Source: Cyathus striatus (lineage: Eukaryota > Basidiomycota > Agaricomycetes > Agaricales > Nidulariaceae). From it: a stretch of 64,000 nucleotides of DNA. Location of the stretch: positions 2,666,001 through 2,730,000 of the forward strand of contig JAOVFP010000013.1 in the NCBI GenBank assembly GCA_025738555.1, in the 5' to 3' direction. Within the stretch, counting starts at the first letter, position 1. Each line of letters starts with the position of its first letter. Positions 1-10,817 of the stretch are shown in pieces. A program made the translations under genes and the position numbers. The notes under the pieces are model-generated. The model was not told where the DNA came from and did no database searches. It saw nothing but the letters and a program-made list of their open reading frames with translations.

Positions 1-419
1 TGCGGAAGTAGCAGGAACTGCCGGGGAAAATGCTGGAAGCATTGGAAGATAGCATAGTCTATCGAGTTGAGTTACAGATGTCGTGATGCCAATTTCCAGG
101 TGGTAGGCGAACTCGATAAGTTGTCCTGAGATGTTTCCAAGGTATCCAGGCATGTTGTCCATGTTTCCATATTGAAACCTTGCTTGTGGAATGCTTCCGG
201 GATCCAGATGCATACGAGGAAGTTGTGACGGGTGCCGGAATTGTGTCAGAAGGTGTGGAAGTAGCTCGGGTCGAGTTGCAGACGCAGGGGGAGTGATGGA
301 AATGGTTGTAACATGTTACCAAAGATCTAATGTACTTGTATCTCGCTTTTTGGTTGTTATTCGTTGTTTTTGGTTTTTGTATAAGGTGAAACTGCAAGCG
401 GATAATAAGTAACATGAAT
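1..419 (-). other. 3' tail of gypsy element G1
   Basis: This stretch lies downstream of the G1 integrase stop in the minus direction. It contains an open frame of 118 codons (59-415) with no recognisable motif, so I treat it as the 3' untranslated part of the element. The 3' LTR would lie beyond the left edge of the window. Confidence 0.45.
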
Positions 420-1895
420 TTAAGAAATAGGAATAGGGCTGGGCTTATCCGGATAGCGGGAGTGGAACTCTTCGATGATATTCATAGTGTGTTCTAGTTC
501 CGTGGCCGGAAGCCATGAAAACTCTTCATCAGTCCCTTCATACCCTAACCAGTGTACATAGTACCTCAGTTTGCAACACAAACGACGATCCAGTTTAGAG
601 TCCAATATTTCCGAGACCTCGTATTCAATATCACCATCAACCTGGACAGGTGGTGGTGGAGGAGTAATGCAATCTGGGATAGTATTTTCAGTATTGGGTT
701 CAAGCATGGATACATGGAATACTGGGTGGACTGCACGAAATTGTTCTGGAAGGCATAAGGTACATGAATGCGATCTGGCAAGTGCAATGACTTCAAAAGG
801 TCCTAGGAACTTTTCTGCAAGTTTCCGGGATGGCCGGGTTGTCCAGAAGTACTCGGCTTTAACATATACCTTTGTTCCGACAGGGAATGCGGGTGCGGGT
901 TTGTGACGTGCATCGGCGGGTGCTTGATAACGTTTCTGTGCACTGAGTATTTCGGTCCGAAGCATCTCGTGAAGTTCCTTGAGGTTTACTGCGAAGTGCC
1001 GGGCACAAGTGGAAGTGAGATCATGTTCCAGATGTATCGCAAGGTTCGGGTGATAACCCTTGTTTGCGTAGAACGGTGAAATTCCTGTGGTTGCGCTCGG
1101 TGCATTATTGTAAGCAAATTCAGCAAGAGGTAAGAGATCACACCAGTTATCCTGCTGGTAGTTGCAGTAGGCCCGAAGGTATTGTTCCAGAGTTTGGTTG
1201 GTGCGTTCCGTTTGGCCGTCGCCTTCGGGATGATAACCCAAGGTGAAATGTAAAGTGATGTCGAGAGCTGTACCGAGGGAGCGGAAGAAATGTGACACAA
1301 ACTCAGAACCACGATCGGAAGTGATGTGTTCCGGGACTCTGTGCTTGGAAAAGACATGAAGTACAAATAGAAGCGCAAGGTCGGAAGAAGAGCAAGTGGT
1401 ATGAGTGGGAATGAAGATAGATTGCTTGGAGAAACAATCCATGATAATGAGTATAGAATCATACTTGGAAGCCAATGATTTTGGAAGTTGATCTATGAAA
1501 TCCATAGATATCGAATGCCATGGGTGTCCGTGAACCGGAAGTTGTTTCAGGGTTCCGTACAGGCGGTGGCGCTGTGGTTTAGAATGCATGCAAGTATTAC
1601 AAGACTTACAATAGTCCTTTACAAATGTTCGTATAAGTGGCCAAGTATATTCGTGTCGAATTAGCTCGAGGGTCTTGTTCTGTCCAAGGTGTCCTGAAAG
1701 CGGGTGGTCATGTTTGTACTGTAAAACCCGAAGCCAAAGGGTTCCGGAGTCCGGAACATAGATCCAGTTATCTAGACGGAGGAAACTGTCCGGGGTTACA
1801 GTCCAACGATTCTCGGGAGTCCGCATTCGGATAACTGCGACCGGGTCATTAGGGAGAGCTGATAATATGTCAGTATGTAACTGTTCAATGTCCAT
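420..1895 (-). CDS. Ty3/gypsy integrase with C-terminal chromodomain (G1 pol part)
   Basis: The 491-residue open frame is the integrase end of a chromovirus pol. Residues about 64-102 form the zinc-binding domain (HPLSGH, then CKSCNTC). The catalytic core follows with aspartate in SMDFIDQLP (near 132), aspartate in TSDRGSEF, and glutamate in GDGQTERTNQTLEQ. Residues about 425-485 form a chromodomain (YYVHWLGYEG, then FSWLPATELE), which in this group targets insertion to modified chromatin. The frame is the same as the protease and RT pieces upstream and is separated from them by stop codons near 1936 and 2650. It is probably not expressed as a full polyprotein. Family assignment is firm; activity is doubtful. 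Confidence 0.9.
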   Translation of the reverse strand: MDIEQLHTDILSALPNDPVAVIRMRTPENRWTVTPDSFLRLDNWIYVPDSGTLWLRVLQYKHDHPLSGHLGQNKTLELIRHEYTWPLIRTFVKDYCKSCNTCMHSKPQRHRLYGTLKQLPVHGHPWHSISMDFIDQLPKSLASKYDSILIIMDCFSKQSIFIPTHTTCSSSDLALLFVLHVFSKHRVPEHITSDRGSEFVSHFFRSLGTALDITLHFTLGYHPEGDGQTERTNQTLEQYLRAYCNYQQDNWCDLLPLAEFAYNNAPSATTGISPFYANKGYHPNLAIHLEHDLTSTCARHFAVNLKELHEMLRTEILSAQKRYQAPADARHKPAPAFPVGTKVYVKAEYFWTTRPSRKLAEKFLGPFEVIALARSHSCTLCLPEQFRAVHPVFHVSMLEPNTENTIPDCITPPPPPVQVDGDIEYEVSEILDSKLDRRLCCKLRYYVHWLGYEGTDEEFSWLPATELEHTMNIIEEFHSRYPDKPSPIPIS

Positions 1896-1937
1896 GATGA
1901 TACTAGCACAAAGAGCAGGTACAATAAGTGAGGTTGC

Positions 1938-2630
1938 TCAGAGAGAAGTGATAAGCTGTTCCTGGGTAAACACTGGACAATAGTTATGCAGATTGACCTT
2001 AGTGTAGTCGCTATCCCCCTCTTTAGGGTAGACATCCCATCGTCTAGTCAGAGCATCCGGCTTCACCCCGAGTTTTCCGGGTTGAAAGCGGATTACTAGA
2101 TTGAACTGGGAAAGATACTCAGACCATCGGGCTTGTCGTCGGGACAAATCCACACAAAGCCGAAGCGATCCGTCCTTCTTGCGGACAAAAAGGACAGGAG
2201 CCCTGTGCGGAGAGCGTGAAGGTTGAATGAATCCGATCCGGATATGTTCATCGATGAATTCCCGAAGAGCGGAAAGCTCGGATTGGGAAAGGGAATAGAT
2301 CCGACCTACAGGAGGTGAAGCACCTTCTTCTAGGTTGATCTTTAAGTCATAGGGACGGTGAGGGGCAAGTGTATCTGCCCGGGACTTGCTAAATACATCA
2401 GCAAACTCGTGATACTCAGACGGTATTGAAGAGAGATCCGGAGCTTCCTCTGGATTGAGGGCAGCAGCGGAAGCGACAGCACCAAGCTGGATACAGAAAG
2501 TCTGTGCTCCCTCTAAATGGCATGCACACGAGAAGGCGGCACCGTTTATTAGCGAAATGCTAGGAGGTGGTGGCAGAGACTCATCAGAGGTGACCGGAGA
2601 TGGATCCTCGGAAGCGGAACCTGGTTCCAA
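1938..2630 (-). pseudogene. G1 reverse transcriptase with internal deletion
   Basis: The frame starts in the protease-RT linker and enters RT ([18 protein letters not shown]). It then jumps directly, near 2140, to sequence normally found at the end of RNase H ([29 protein letters not shown]). The RT palm with its YxDD box and the whole RNase H catalytic domain are therefore missing, yet the join keeps the reading frame. In-frame stops flank the segment. The element cannot reverse-transcribe itself. The junction is read directly; the deletion is inferred from family architecture. Confidence 0.85.
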
Positions 2631-2651
2631 GATCCCAGATTTGAGCAGAAG

Positions 2652-3074
2652 TCACTCGGAAGTGACTGGAGTCCGGAATGTTAATGAGCCCGATACCCAG
2701 TCAATCAACAGATTGAAGCGGGTGAGCCAATTGTATCCTAGGACTGCAGAACACACAGAATCAAGAGGTGTCACATAGAGTTCAACTGTAATACATTCAC
2801 CAGTAGGGAATAGTACAGGCAGTGTAATGAACTCGGTTATAACATGATTGGTGGTGCCATTGAAAAGTCTGAGAGCGATAGGTGGAGTAGGTGAGGTAGG
2901 AATAGCATGTGTCTGAATGAAAGATGAATCCATAAAACAATGGGTAGAACCTGAATCGACTAGAGCGCTATATGAAACTGTACAGGGTGTAGGGAGAGCA
3001 TGGATGGTACTACAAAGTGGAATGTGAAGTGCATTGGGGTCTGAAAGAGCGGAAGCATTGAGTCTTACCTGCAT
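2652..3074 (-). pseudogene. G1 retropepsin-like aspartic protease
   Basis: The 140-codon frame carries the active-site motif [12 protein letters not shown] near its first third and the C-terminal signature [12 protein letters not shown], the usual layout of a gypsy retropepsin that cleaves Gag-Pol. It ends at an in-frame stop just before the RT piece. It lies in a different frame from the upstream gag zinc-knuckle region, so a frameshift (programmed or mutational) separates the two. Confidence 0.85.
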
Positions 3075-3136
3075 TGGCTGTGCACAAGGGGGAACAACGC
3101 GGTTCTCGGCTTGTGTGGTGTCCAGAGGACTGCTCC

Positions 3137-4666
3137 CTATTTTTTTGAACCCGAAGCCGGGTTGGAAAGAGGCGCGGACCTGCGGGTTGAAGGACCCGCA
3201 GAAGCCGACGTAGGAGCCGAAGCGGATATTCCAGATGCCCGGGCTCTAGCCACGGAAGAGGCAGAGCAGGGACATTCTTTGGCGCGATGCCCCGGATTAC
3301 CACAGAACAAGCATAGATTGTTGTCCATGCGACGCTGATATTCTTGTGGCAAAAGTTTGCCATCTCGACCAACCTTGTCATTCAATTCCGGCTTCCACTG
3401 TTGGAGAGGCTGCGAAGAACAAGGTGGGTGACTACTAGCACAGTGGGGATAACTCGGACGGGGCACATATTGACCCGAAACAAGGCGGGAAGGCATCGGG
3501 GTGACTGCGGGGCGGTTTGTAGTAGCTCTAACAGAGCTATCCAGAACCCGCAGACCCCGAGGCTGGTGGGATTCCCATGTACGCTCAGACTGGCATTCCC
3601 AGTACCGACTATCGATTCCTTGAGCTAGTTTAATCATCCCACACTTTGTGGTAGGTTTCCCGACATGAGAGATCTCATCCTTAATGCGACCCGGAAACCC
3701 AGAATAGAGTCGGTGGCATAAGGATTTATCATCCCAGTCGGTGCGCTATGCAAGCCTGTTGAACTGTACAAGATACTTGGACAGTTTCTGTGAATCCTTC
3801 ATAATGAGGACATCCAGATCATTCTCGGCATCCCCTTCCGGGTTTGCTAACCCGAAGTTATCCTCTAGCATAACGACGAAAACCTCCCAAGAGTGAAGGA
3901 ACTCATCATCAGCATAGGGATTGGAGAGGGTCGGCATAACGAGCTGAAGTGCAGTATCCCAAAGATATGCGAGAGCGAAGTTGACCTGGGAGTGTCCATC
4001 CAAGTATTGGGAAGGATTATTCCAGAAGTAAATTTGGCATTGAGTAATGAACTGCTCCAACTTCTCAGCACTGGAACCGTCAAAAGTATCTGGCTTTTGA
4101 ACGTTGCGTTCCTGACATGTTCCCGATGTACCCTGGGCGGATTCCGCAACTCTCAAAAGAGCTTTGGCAAGTCAGTCTTCCTGGGAGTGGCACGCAAGAG
4201 GTGTGCACCTGGGATTGTCAACATCATCCTCATCACCATCATCCCCTGAGTCTGAGGATGGTGGAGACGGAGGATTGGGCTGAGAAGGAGGTGGAGGTGG
4301 TGGTTCAATGGTACCACCATCAGAACAGTGACCCTCGGGAGTTTCCTGGTCTGCTGCAACTGTACCGTATGGTGGTGGAGTGCCATCCGGAGGAGCCTGA
4401 GCAGATCCGAGGTTCCCGGCTGCAGGAACAGAGAGCAATTGAGCGGAAGTCAAGGGTGGACCCAGGAAAGTAGCACTAGGAGGTAGTGCTGGGCTGGGTG
4501 TAACCCGAGACGGTGTAGAAGGTAGAGAACCTGAAGTACTCCATGGAGGCTGTTGCCTCATAGCTGCACGGATGGCACGAGCACCCACAGCATTGGTATG
4601 ACTAGCGGTATGCACTGTGTGAGTAACCAAAGTCCCAGTTGGAGCCATGATAGAAGAGATATCCAA
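3137..4666 (-). pseudogene. G1 gag (capsid and zinc knuckle), interrupted
   Basis: Three pieces lie in one frame: 4172-4666 (proline-rich N-terminus starting MDISSIMAPTG), 3746-4156 (capsid-like part with FDGSSAEKLEQFITQCQIYF) and 3137-3637 (nucleocapsid with CLFCGNPGHRAKEC, a CX2CX4HX4C knuckle). In-frame stops near 4172 and 3746 break it, so it looks like a decayed gag. Gag forms the particle and binds element RNA. Position between the 5' LTR and protease agrees. Confidence 0.85.
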
Positions 4667-4685
4667 GGTATAAGTATTCGTATAC

Positions 4686-5451
4686 TGTTACGTACTGATT
4701 CTCTTCCTGCTTAGGAGTGGTTGCAAAGACACCCAGAGGGTGTGAGAGAACTATAACGGAAACCCGAAGTGAGTACAGGTGCGGAAACATAGAGTGGGAG
4801 TGCGGAAAGAACCGTGGCTTCAGCTTGTGTGCTGCGCTGCCTGGATATCCCCAGGGAATGGTTCATATTTCAAGGAAGATGATATGTAATCAAGGAAGAC
4901 ATTCCAGAGTATAAGAGAAGGCTTCACCACTACACTAGGTAGCGGGAGAGAAACTCGAAGGAAAACCCGGAGCGGGTTTCGGAACTTAGAGTAGGAAGAA
5001 AGTGTACAGAGTTGATATGAATACTGAAGACTACCTATTACATCTGGAAGACTACTTATACTAAGTAGGAACCTGTAGATACGAATGTAGAAGTATTATA
5101 CAAAGGACAAGTCAAAGGAGTAAGTAGGAAATGAAGTCTTGGCAAAGTGGAGTAGGGGTGCAAATGACACGCTCAGAATGAAGAATAAGGAACTAATCTA
5201 CAAAGGCCATAATGAAACATATAAGTAGGAATGGAAGAGAGGAGTAATAGAATGATGACGCAGTGAGGCCGTCATAAGAGAAAGTACATATCCGGGATAC
5301 CTGATAGAAAACCCGACAGGTTCCGGGTATGTTCCCGGGCAGGAACGTCGGGAAGTGTAAACCTGAAGTGGGTATGTTCCGGGAACAGACCGGGTATGTT
5401 GGAAGGTCATGTGGGAACGTCAGCATGATGTATCCGGACACGGATATAACA
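4686..5451 (-). mobile_element. 5' LTR of gypsy G1
   Basis: A 766-bp block with LTR ends TGTTACGTAC and GATATAACA sits directly upstream of gag. In the sense direction it begins TGTTATATCC. It contains the block GGCTTCAGCTTGTGTGCTGC (near 4815), also present in LTR families E and F. No target duplication can be tested because the other LTR is outside the window. Confidence 0.65.
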
Positions 5452-5623
5452 CAAGTCCCATATAACTATATAATAAAGCATAATTTTATGCTATATGTTA
5501 GATAACATTGTGATATATATGCAACTACAGGCTGGATTGTGATTCACCACCAGAATTATTAAGTTGAGGGCGGCTCAAATTTCATCAACAGTAGTTATGA
5601 TGTGATCATGAGATTGTGGTGCA
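5452..5623. other. Short AT-rich spacer
   Basis: AT-rich sequence between the G1 LTR and LTR-E; I see no gene or repeat in it. Confidence 0.5.
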
Positions 5624-6578
5624 TGTCATGACCATGCCCCTAGCCTGACTTGGTGGTGGAGTATGAGAGTGTTAAATATTCTGGGTTGCACAGCTTCTTT
5701 GACAGCTGTCACTTGTCACCTGTCATACTTGACAGTTCTGTGATTGACAGATATGTGATTGACAGATTGACAGCTGTCAGTTACCTTAGTTACATGGCTG
5801 TGCTTTCTTGTATATATAAACCCCTTGTACTTTGGTAGATGTAAACAAGTTTCCTCCCCATCTTGTGTCTGTGTCAGTGTTTGTGTCTGAGTTATTTGCT
5901 CTCTCATTACTCTCCTTGCTCCTTTATTACTCTCTATCCTCTCAATCACCCTCCTTTATTCTTGTTACTTCTGACAGAGAGGGTGACTGTGGAGGAACAA
6001 GGGGTGAGTAAGAGACAAGGGTGGAGAAAATAACTCAGGGAGGTAGGACTTTGGCTTCAGCTTATGTGCTGCACCCCTGGGATTCCTAGTCTTGGATTTT
6101 GGAATAAGGGCAAGCCCTTCAGAGAAGACAAGAGATGAGAGGTGAAACTTAAGTCAAATGAGAGGGTGAGGATATAGTTCAATATGAAACTAAAGTCTAA
6201 GTACAGTTGTTGTGCTACTTAAATACTAGAACGTTGGAGCAAGTAAAGGCCAGCAGAGAAGTACAGTCAGAATAGGTGTATGTAGAATGAAGACTAAAAC
6301 TAATTAAACATAATAAAACACATTGGAGAAGTGATCACATATGGCAGTGTAAAGTGAAACTGATAGTGGCACACTTAAGAATGATAAGTGACTCACTATA
6401 AGATGTATACTACATTACTGAGGGGATAGCTCAGTAGAATGGAAGAAAGGAAACAGAAGTAATCTATGTACAGTAAGCAATAGATAATAATGGAAACATA
6501 ATCAAAGTCCAGAGTAAACAAAGGGAAACATGAAGTAAAGGCATAGGAGTCTGGAGGTAGGCAATACAGGATATGACA
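5624..6578 (-). mobile_element. Solo gypsy-type LTR-E copy 1, with nested LTR-A
   Basis: Ends are TGTCATGACC and GATATGACA, flanked by the 5-bp duplication GTGCA on both sides. Without the nested LTR-A the LTR is about 643 bp. It carries the block GGCTTCAGCTTATGTGCTGC (near 6057) shared with the G1 LTR, so it is probably a gypsy LTR read on the minus strand. Copies E2 (46991-47585) and E3 (53957-54620) confirm the boundaries. Confidence 0.85.
5670..5976 (+). mobile_element. Solo LTR-A inside LTR-E
   Basis: 307-bp LTR-A with duplication GAGAG. The uninterrupted site is seen in LTR-E copy 3 near 53999, which confirms an insertion. This copy has a variant TATA region (CTTGTATATATAAACC), also seen at 53441-53621. 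Confidence 0.93.
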
Positions 6579-6698
6579 GTGCATTATGATAGATCATAAC
6601 CACTCACAAGGTTCTTCAGAATTTAGTGATGTACTGGGTGACTTTCCACTGTGTTCAGAATCCTAGAATAAATTTCTAAATGCCTTAAGTGAGATTGG
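6579..6698. other. Unassigned spacer
   Basis: No gene or known repeat visible. Confidence 0.4.
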
Positions 6699-6967
6699 TG
6701 TTAGATATTCAGGGTTGCACAGCTTCTTTGACAGCTGTCACATGTCACCTGTCAGTTACCTTAGTTACATGGACCTTGGTTGGGACTTTGGTAGACACCC
6801 TCAGTATATAAACACTCTGTATCTTGGTAGTAGTTAACAAGTTTCCTCCCCATCTTGTGTCAGTGTCAGTGTTTGTGTCTGAGTTATTTGCTCTTTATCA
6901 CACTCTTTGCTCCCTTATTACTCTCTATCCTCTCAACCACCCTCTTTTATTCTTGTTACTTCTGACA
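6699..6967 (+). mobile_element. LTR-A copy (short form) truncating K1
   Basis: 269-bp LTR-A with complete ends but fewer internal repeat units than usual and no matching 5-bp flanks. Copia K1 starts abruptly at its right edge, so this is a recombination or deletion junction. Confidence 0.85.
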
Positions 6968-8081
6968 GCAGGACGAAATGTTGGTGCAAATATCTCTGTG
7001 TAATCATATCCAGGACGTTGTGAGTACCCCTTTGCAACAACTCTAGACTTGTATCGCTCAACAGCCCCAGTACAACTGGCTTGATCTTGAATACCCATCT
7101 AGAGCCTATAGCCTTCTTTCCTGGGGGCAATTCCACAATATCCCAAGTTCCATTTTGCATCAATGACATGATCTCATCATTGCAAGCTTCCTGCCATTGT
7201 TGTGCATCAGGGGCTTTCATGGCAAGCTTGTAGTTCTTGGGATCAACTCCTGTTGATGCAGCTCCAGCAAATTGAACCTCCAGATACCCCCCCAGATCAT
7301 CTTCACTGCTATTATTCTCAAATGGATTAGGCTCTTGAATATCCTCATCTGAGTCATCAGGTAGAGGAGCAGGTGAAGAAGGCACTCTTCCTTTTCCCAT
7401 TAATTTCCACCACTCACCAGGAGGTCTAACTTCCCTTCTGGGACGTCTCTGAGCTAGTGGAGGAGTAACAGGTAGAGCAGGAGGAGCAGGAGGTGGTGGT
7501 GAAGGGGTGGGAGTTGAGGTTGGTGTGGCAGTAGGAGATGATATTGGAGTTGTAGGTGGACTAGTTGGAGAGCTAGAACAATTTGGAGGTGATATGGAAA
7601 CATCAGGAAAGGGAATGGATGAGTCTGTAGATTCATAGACAGCAGGCTCTGGAGAAGAAATAATGTGAGGTGGAATTGGAGATGTTGGCTTGGATAGACC
7701 AGGAAAGAGCCTTTCATCAAATTCAGCTCTTTCTGAGATAATAGTCTTCTTGGTGGTTGGATTGTAGAACTTCTAAGCCTTGTACCCAGCTGGGTAACCA
7801 ATGAAGACGCATTTCTGCATATGTGGCTGAAGGGACTTTCTCTGCTCTTTGTGCACAAAGACATAAGCAGTACAGCCCCAGACTCGCAGATTGCTAAGGT
7901 TAGGTTTCTGCCCATGCCATGCCTCATAGGGTGTCTTGTCAGGCAGAGAAGAAGTGGGAAGACGATTCCACACATAAACCATGGAAGATAGACATTCACC
8001 CCAAAATGTTGGAGGGAGATGAGACTCATTGAGCATAGCTGTAACATCATCAGCCATAGTGCGATTTGCACGCTCTGCAAC

Positions 8082-8299
8082 TGTTAAAACTATTGGACTG
8101 GACAGGGATTGAACCTGTGACCACCCGTACTCATGACTAGGCGCTCTTCCAACTGAGCTACCAGCCCTTGCCTATACACAAGCAAGAACAGGTACTTAAC
8201 CAGTTGAGTGGGCTACCAGGCTCGTCACCATGGCAGGGGCGCTCCAATATAATACACCCCCATAACCCAGCCAAGGCTGTCAACCTTGCCAATCCAACA
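8082..8299 (-). mobile_element. Family S tRNA-bearing LTR-like element, copy 1
   Basis: 218 bp with sense ends TGTTGGATTGG and AGTTTTAACA, flanked by the 5-bp duplication GCAAC (8077-8081 and 8300-8304). The empty site is present in K2 near 42710. Minus-strand order: TATA-like GTGTATTATATT, a degenerate tRNA-like 5' half, then a complete tRNA-like module. LTR-style ends and a 5-bp duplication argue against a SINE. A second copy begins at 63950. Confidence 0.85.
8095..8167 (-). tRNA. tRNA-like module in element S1 (probably not a translating tRNA)
   Basis: Minus strand: acceptor GGGCTGG pairs with CCAGTCC, D arm GCTC/GAGC, T arm ACAGG-TTCAATC-CCTGT. The A box (TAGCTCAGTTGG) and B box (GGTTCAATCC) are intact. 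The anticodon stem pairs poorly and the loop has no clear U33, so I read it as a Pol III promoter-bearing tRNA mimic. No isotype is assigned. Confidence 0.7.
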
Positions 8300-9888
8300 G
8301 CAACTCCATTTTGCTGAGGTCTGGCAGGAGCAGTATGTCTCCTTACAATCCCACATCTATCTGTGAACTTGATGAATGCATTAGACATGTATTCACCTCC
8401 CTTGTCATCCTGTAAAGCTTTAATCTTTCTCCCAAGTTGGTTCTCAACCAATGACTTGTAACTCCTGAAAGCATCAAATGCACCACTCTTCTTCTTCAAG
8501 AAGGCAACACAACGATATCTGGTGTAATCATCAATGAATGTGATCCAGTATCTATAGCCAGATGGAGTCTGAGTAGGCAAAGGGCCATGGAGGTCAGAAT
8601 GAATGAGCTCTAAGGGGGCAGAAGTGCGAGATTCAGATGAAGGGAATGGATTAGAATGCATCTTGCCAGCTAAGCAAGGTTCACAGATAGGGTCAGGCTT
8701 CTCCTTGGACTTGATGACAATCCCTGTAGCCATATCTTCAGATATAAGTTTCTGAATGTCTGCATAATTATGGTGTGCAAGACGACAATGCCATAGCTGT
8801 AAATCCATGGGGCAAGTTGAAGAAATGTTGGCTACTTCAGAAACAGCAGAAAGGGCTTCTGTCTCTCCATCCAAGTATGCATTGTTGTTGGCAGTGATGG
8901 AAGCAGAGAATATAAGACTTCCATTCTTGCTGAAATCAACATACTGTGATCCAGCAGTCATAATGATGCCCTTGCAACGAGTTAAGTAGAGACAGGAGAG
9001 TAAATTGTTTCTGAGCTGGGGTACATGCAGGACTCTGGTGAATTCTATGGATCTAGATACCTTTCCTCTAATCACTGGGTGAAAGACCACAGTGCCCACT
9101 CCTTGGGAATATATAATTTTCCCATCAGCTAACTTGATTGGAACCTTCTTGGGTGCATAATTGCGAACCCAATGGCGATGGGGTGTCATATGACAAGATG
9201 CCCCTGTATCTGTGTTCCAATCAAAGTCTGCATCAAGTTGGAGTGGGTAGGAAGGATCTGAGGGATTCAGAGAATGAGTACTTGCATTTCCAGCAAATTC
9301 AGTAGCATCTCCATTGAATTCTGAATCAAATTTGACATCAGCAGAGGCAGTAGTGACTTCTGAAGTGGAGGATTGTGCTATGGAAGCAGTGGAAGAGGGT
9401 TCTCCAGAAGGCTATGGAGAACCAGTGGAAGATGGCAGACTAGATGAAGATATGCCAGGAGAGGTGCTTTTGAATGAAGTGGAACCTGGAATGGGAGACC
9501 TAGTGGTAGCCTGCTTATGAGCCTGTGATCTTGCTCTTTTGAATCTGTAGCAGTTGGATAGAGCATGACCAACTCGAGTGCAGAATTCACAAGTAATAGG
9601 CATGGTGTCACCAATGTCTGGTTGTGAGGAGAAGAAGCAGGTGGTTGATCTAGGATAACTAGAAAGACCAAAGGAATGTGATTTGAAATGCACTGTGGGT
9701 AATGACCCAGACAGCACACTGAATGGATGTGCAGAGGAGAAAAACCAGAGTGTGGTAGCAACTGCACTGTTGGTAAAATCCCAGACAGCACAAGTAGAAG
9801 GAAGGTGATGAGTTGTAGTGGAACTACCAGAACAACTGGGTAAAAAGAATGTGGAGTGGAGGTTGATTTAACAAGCAAGCAGTTAAAG

Positions 9889-9904
9889 CTCGGGGCCCAT
9901 AACC
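9889..9904 (-). promoter_or_regulatory. K1 primer-binding site, half initiator-Met tRNA type
   Basis: GGTTATGGGCCCC directly follows the 5' LTR-B. It complements the anticodon stem-loop of initiator tRNA-Met (CAT anticodon), the half-tRNA priming known for Drosophila copia. The same site follows LTR-B in K2 and K3 and LTR-A in K7. Confidence 0.85.
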
Positions 9905-10247
9905 TGTGAGATGTACAACCATGGCAGTGACCTGCAGGACTGAGAGAGACACAATAGGGTCTGAAGTCCAATGTACAGTGAGCAAGTATTAGATTGAAGT
10001 AGTATGTGTACAGCTTACCTGAAGTCCAATGTACAGTGAGCAAGTGGGGATTGCCACTGTAGGACCTCAGGATTATATACTACTAGCTTATCTACCAAAG
10101 TCCAAGGGTCTAAGGGTCTAAGGGTCCAAGGGTCCAACCAAGGTCTAAGGGTCCAACCAAGGTCCCAACCCAGGTCCAGTACCTAAGTTTACCTAAGTCT
10201 ACCTAAGGTTCATTAGTCAGCAGAGAAGTGTCAGATCACTTCTAACA
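9905..10247 (-). mobile_element. 5' LTR (LTR-B) of copia K1
   Basis: 343-bp LTR-B, sense TGTTAGAAGTGATC...CATCTCACA, adjoining the primer site. It has the long form with the 58-bp GT-AG segment. It interrupts MITE M3 at 10248. Confidence 0.9.
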
Positions 10248-10470
10248 GTAACAAGACAACAATGGAGACAAGATAGTGGTAGGAATGAGATGAGATTATG
10301 AATTAACAGGAAAATTAAGGTATTAAATAGATTTTACAGATTCTGTATAAATCCACACAGAATCCATGCAGAATATATAGGGAATCTGTATAGAATAATC
10401 ACCTCTAATAATAATAATGGCCACCATATAAATTCTGTATGGTATCTATACAGACCTCTTGGGGGAGTGT
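10248..10470 (-). mobile_element. MITE family M fragment (M3)
   Basis: Reverse copy of the M end: GGGGGAGTGTAAATTACTG at 10452-10470, then stretches matching M2 (31768-32782). It is cut at the left by LTR-B of K1. Confidence 0.75.
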
Positions 10471-10662
10471 AAATTACTGGGTAGCTGTGTGATGCATGAC
10501 TGCCGAAGTATTTTGATCAGTACAGTATCTCTTAATACCCTATGGAATATATCTTTCCATTGCTCATAGTGCAGGCAGACTGTTAGTATGTGTTCTCTAG
10601 TTTCTACTACCCCTTCTTCACATGGACACTTGCTAGATTCTGAGGAGAAGAATTGTCATCTG
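10471..10662. other. Unassigned spacer
   Basis: No gene or repeat recognised. Confidence 0.4.
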
Positions 10663-10817
10663 TGTCAGAAGTAAAAAGAATAGAGAGGAATAGAAGGTGA
10701 TAAGAAGCAAAGACTCAGACACAAACACAGATACAGACACAGATGGGGAGGAAACTTGTTGACAACTACCAAGTTACAGAGTGTTTATATACTGAAGGTG
10801 TCTACCAAAGACCAACC

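Larger units (their letters stand above)
6968..9603 (-). pseudogene. Copia K1 gag-pol, broken
   Basis: Reading down from ATG 9603: zinc knuckle CEFCTRVGHALSNC; stop near 9412 where copies K2 and K3 read Gln; protease DTGASCHM near 9210; pre-integrase domain (LQLWHCRLAHHNY, then CEPCLAGK); integrase core with HSDLHGP and LQDDKGGEY; then RPQQNGVA, where element S1 splits the gene just before the catalytic glutamate. It resumes at 8081 with the integrase tail, a proline-rich linker and the RT start ([20 protein letters not shown]). A frameshift near 7090 and the LTR-A at 6967 remove the rest of RT and RNase H. The capsid part of Gag is absent, as in K2 and K3. Confidence 0.9.

Noticed and set aside
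59..415. 118-codon frame downstream of G1 integrase
   Set aside because: No motif, and it lies in the 3' tail of a broken element.
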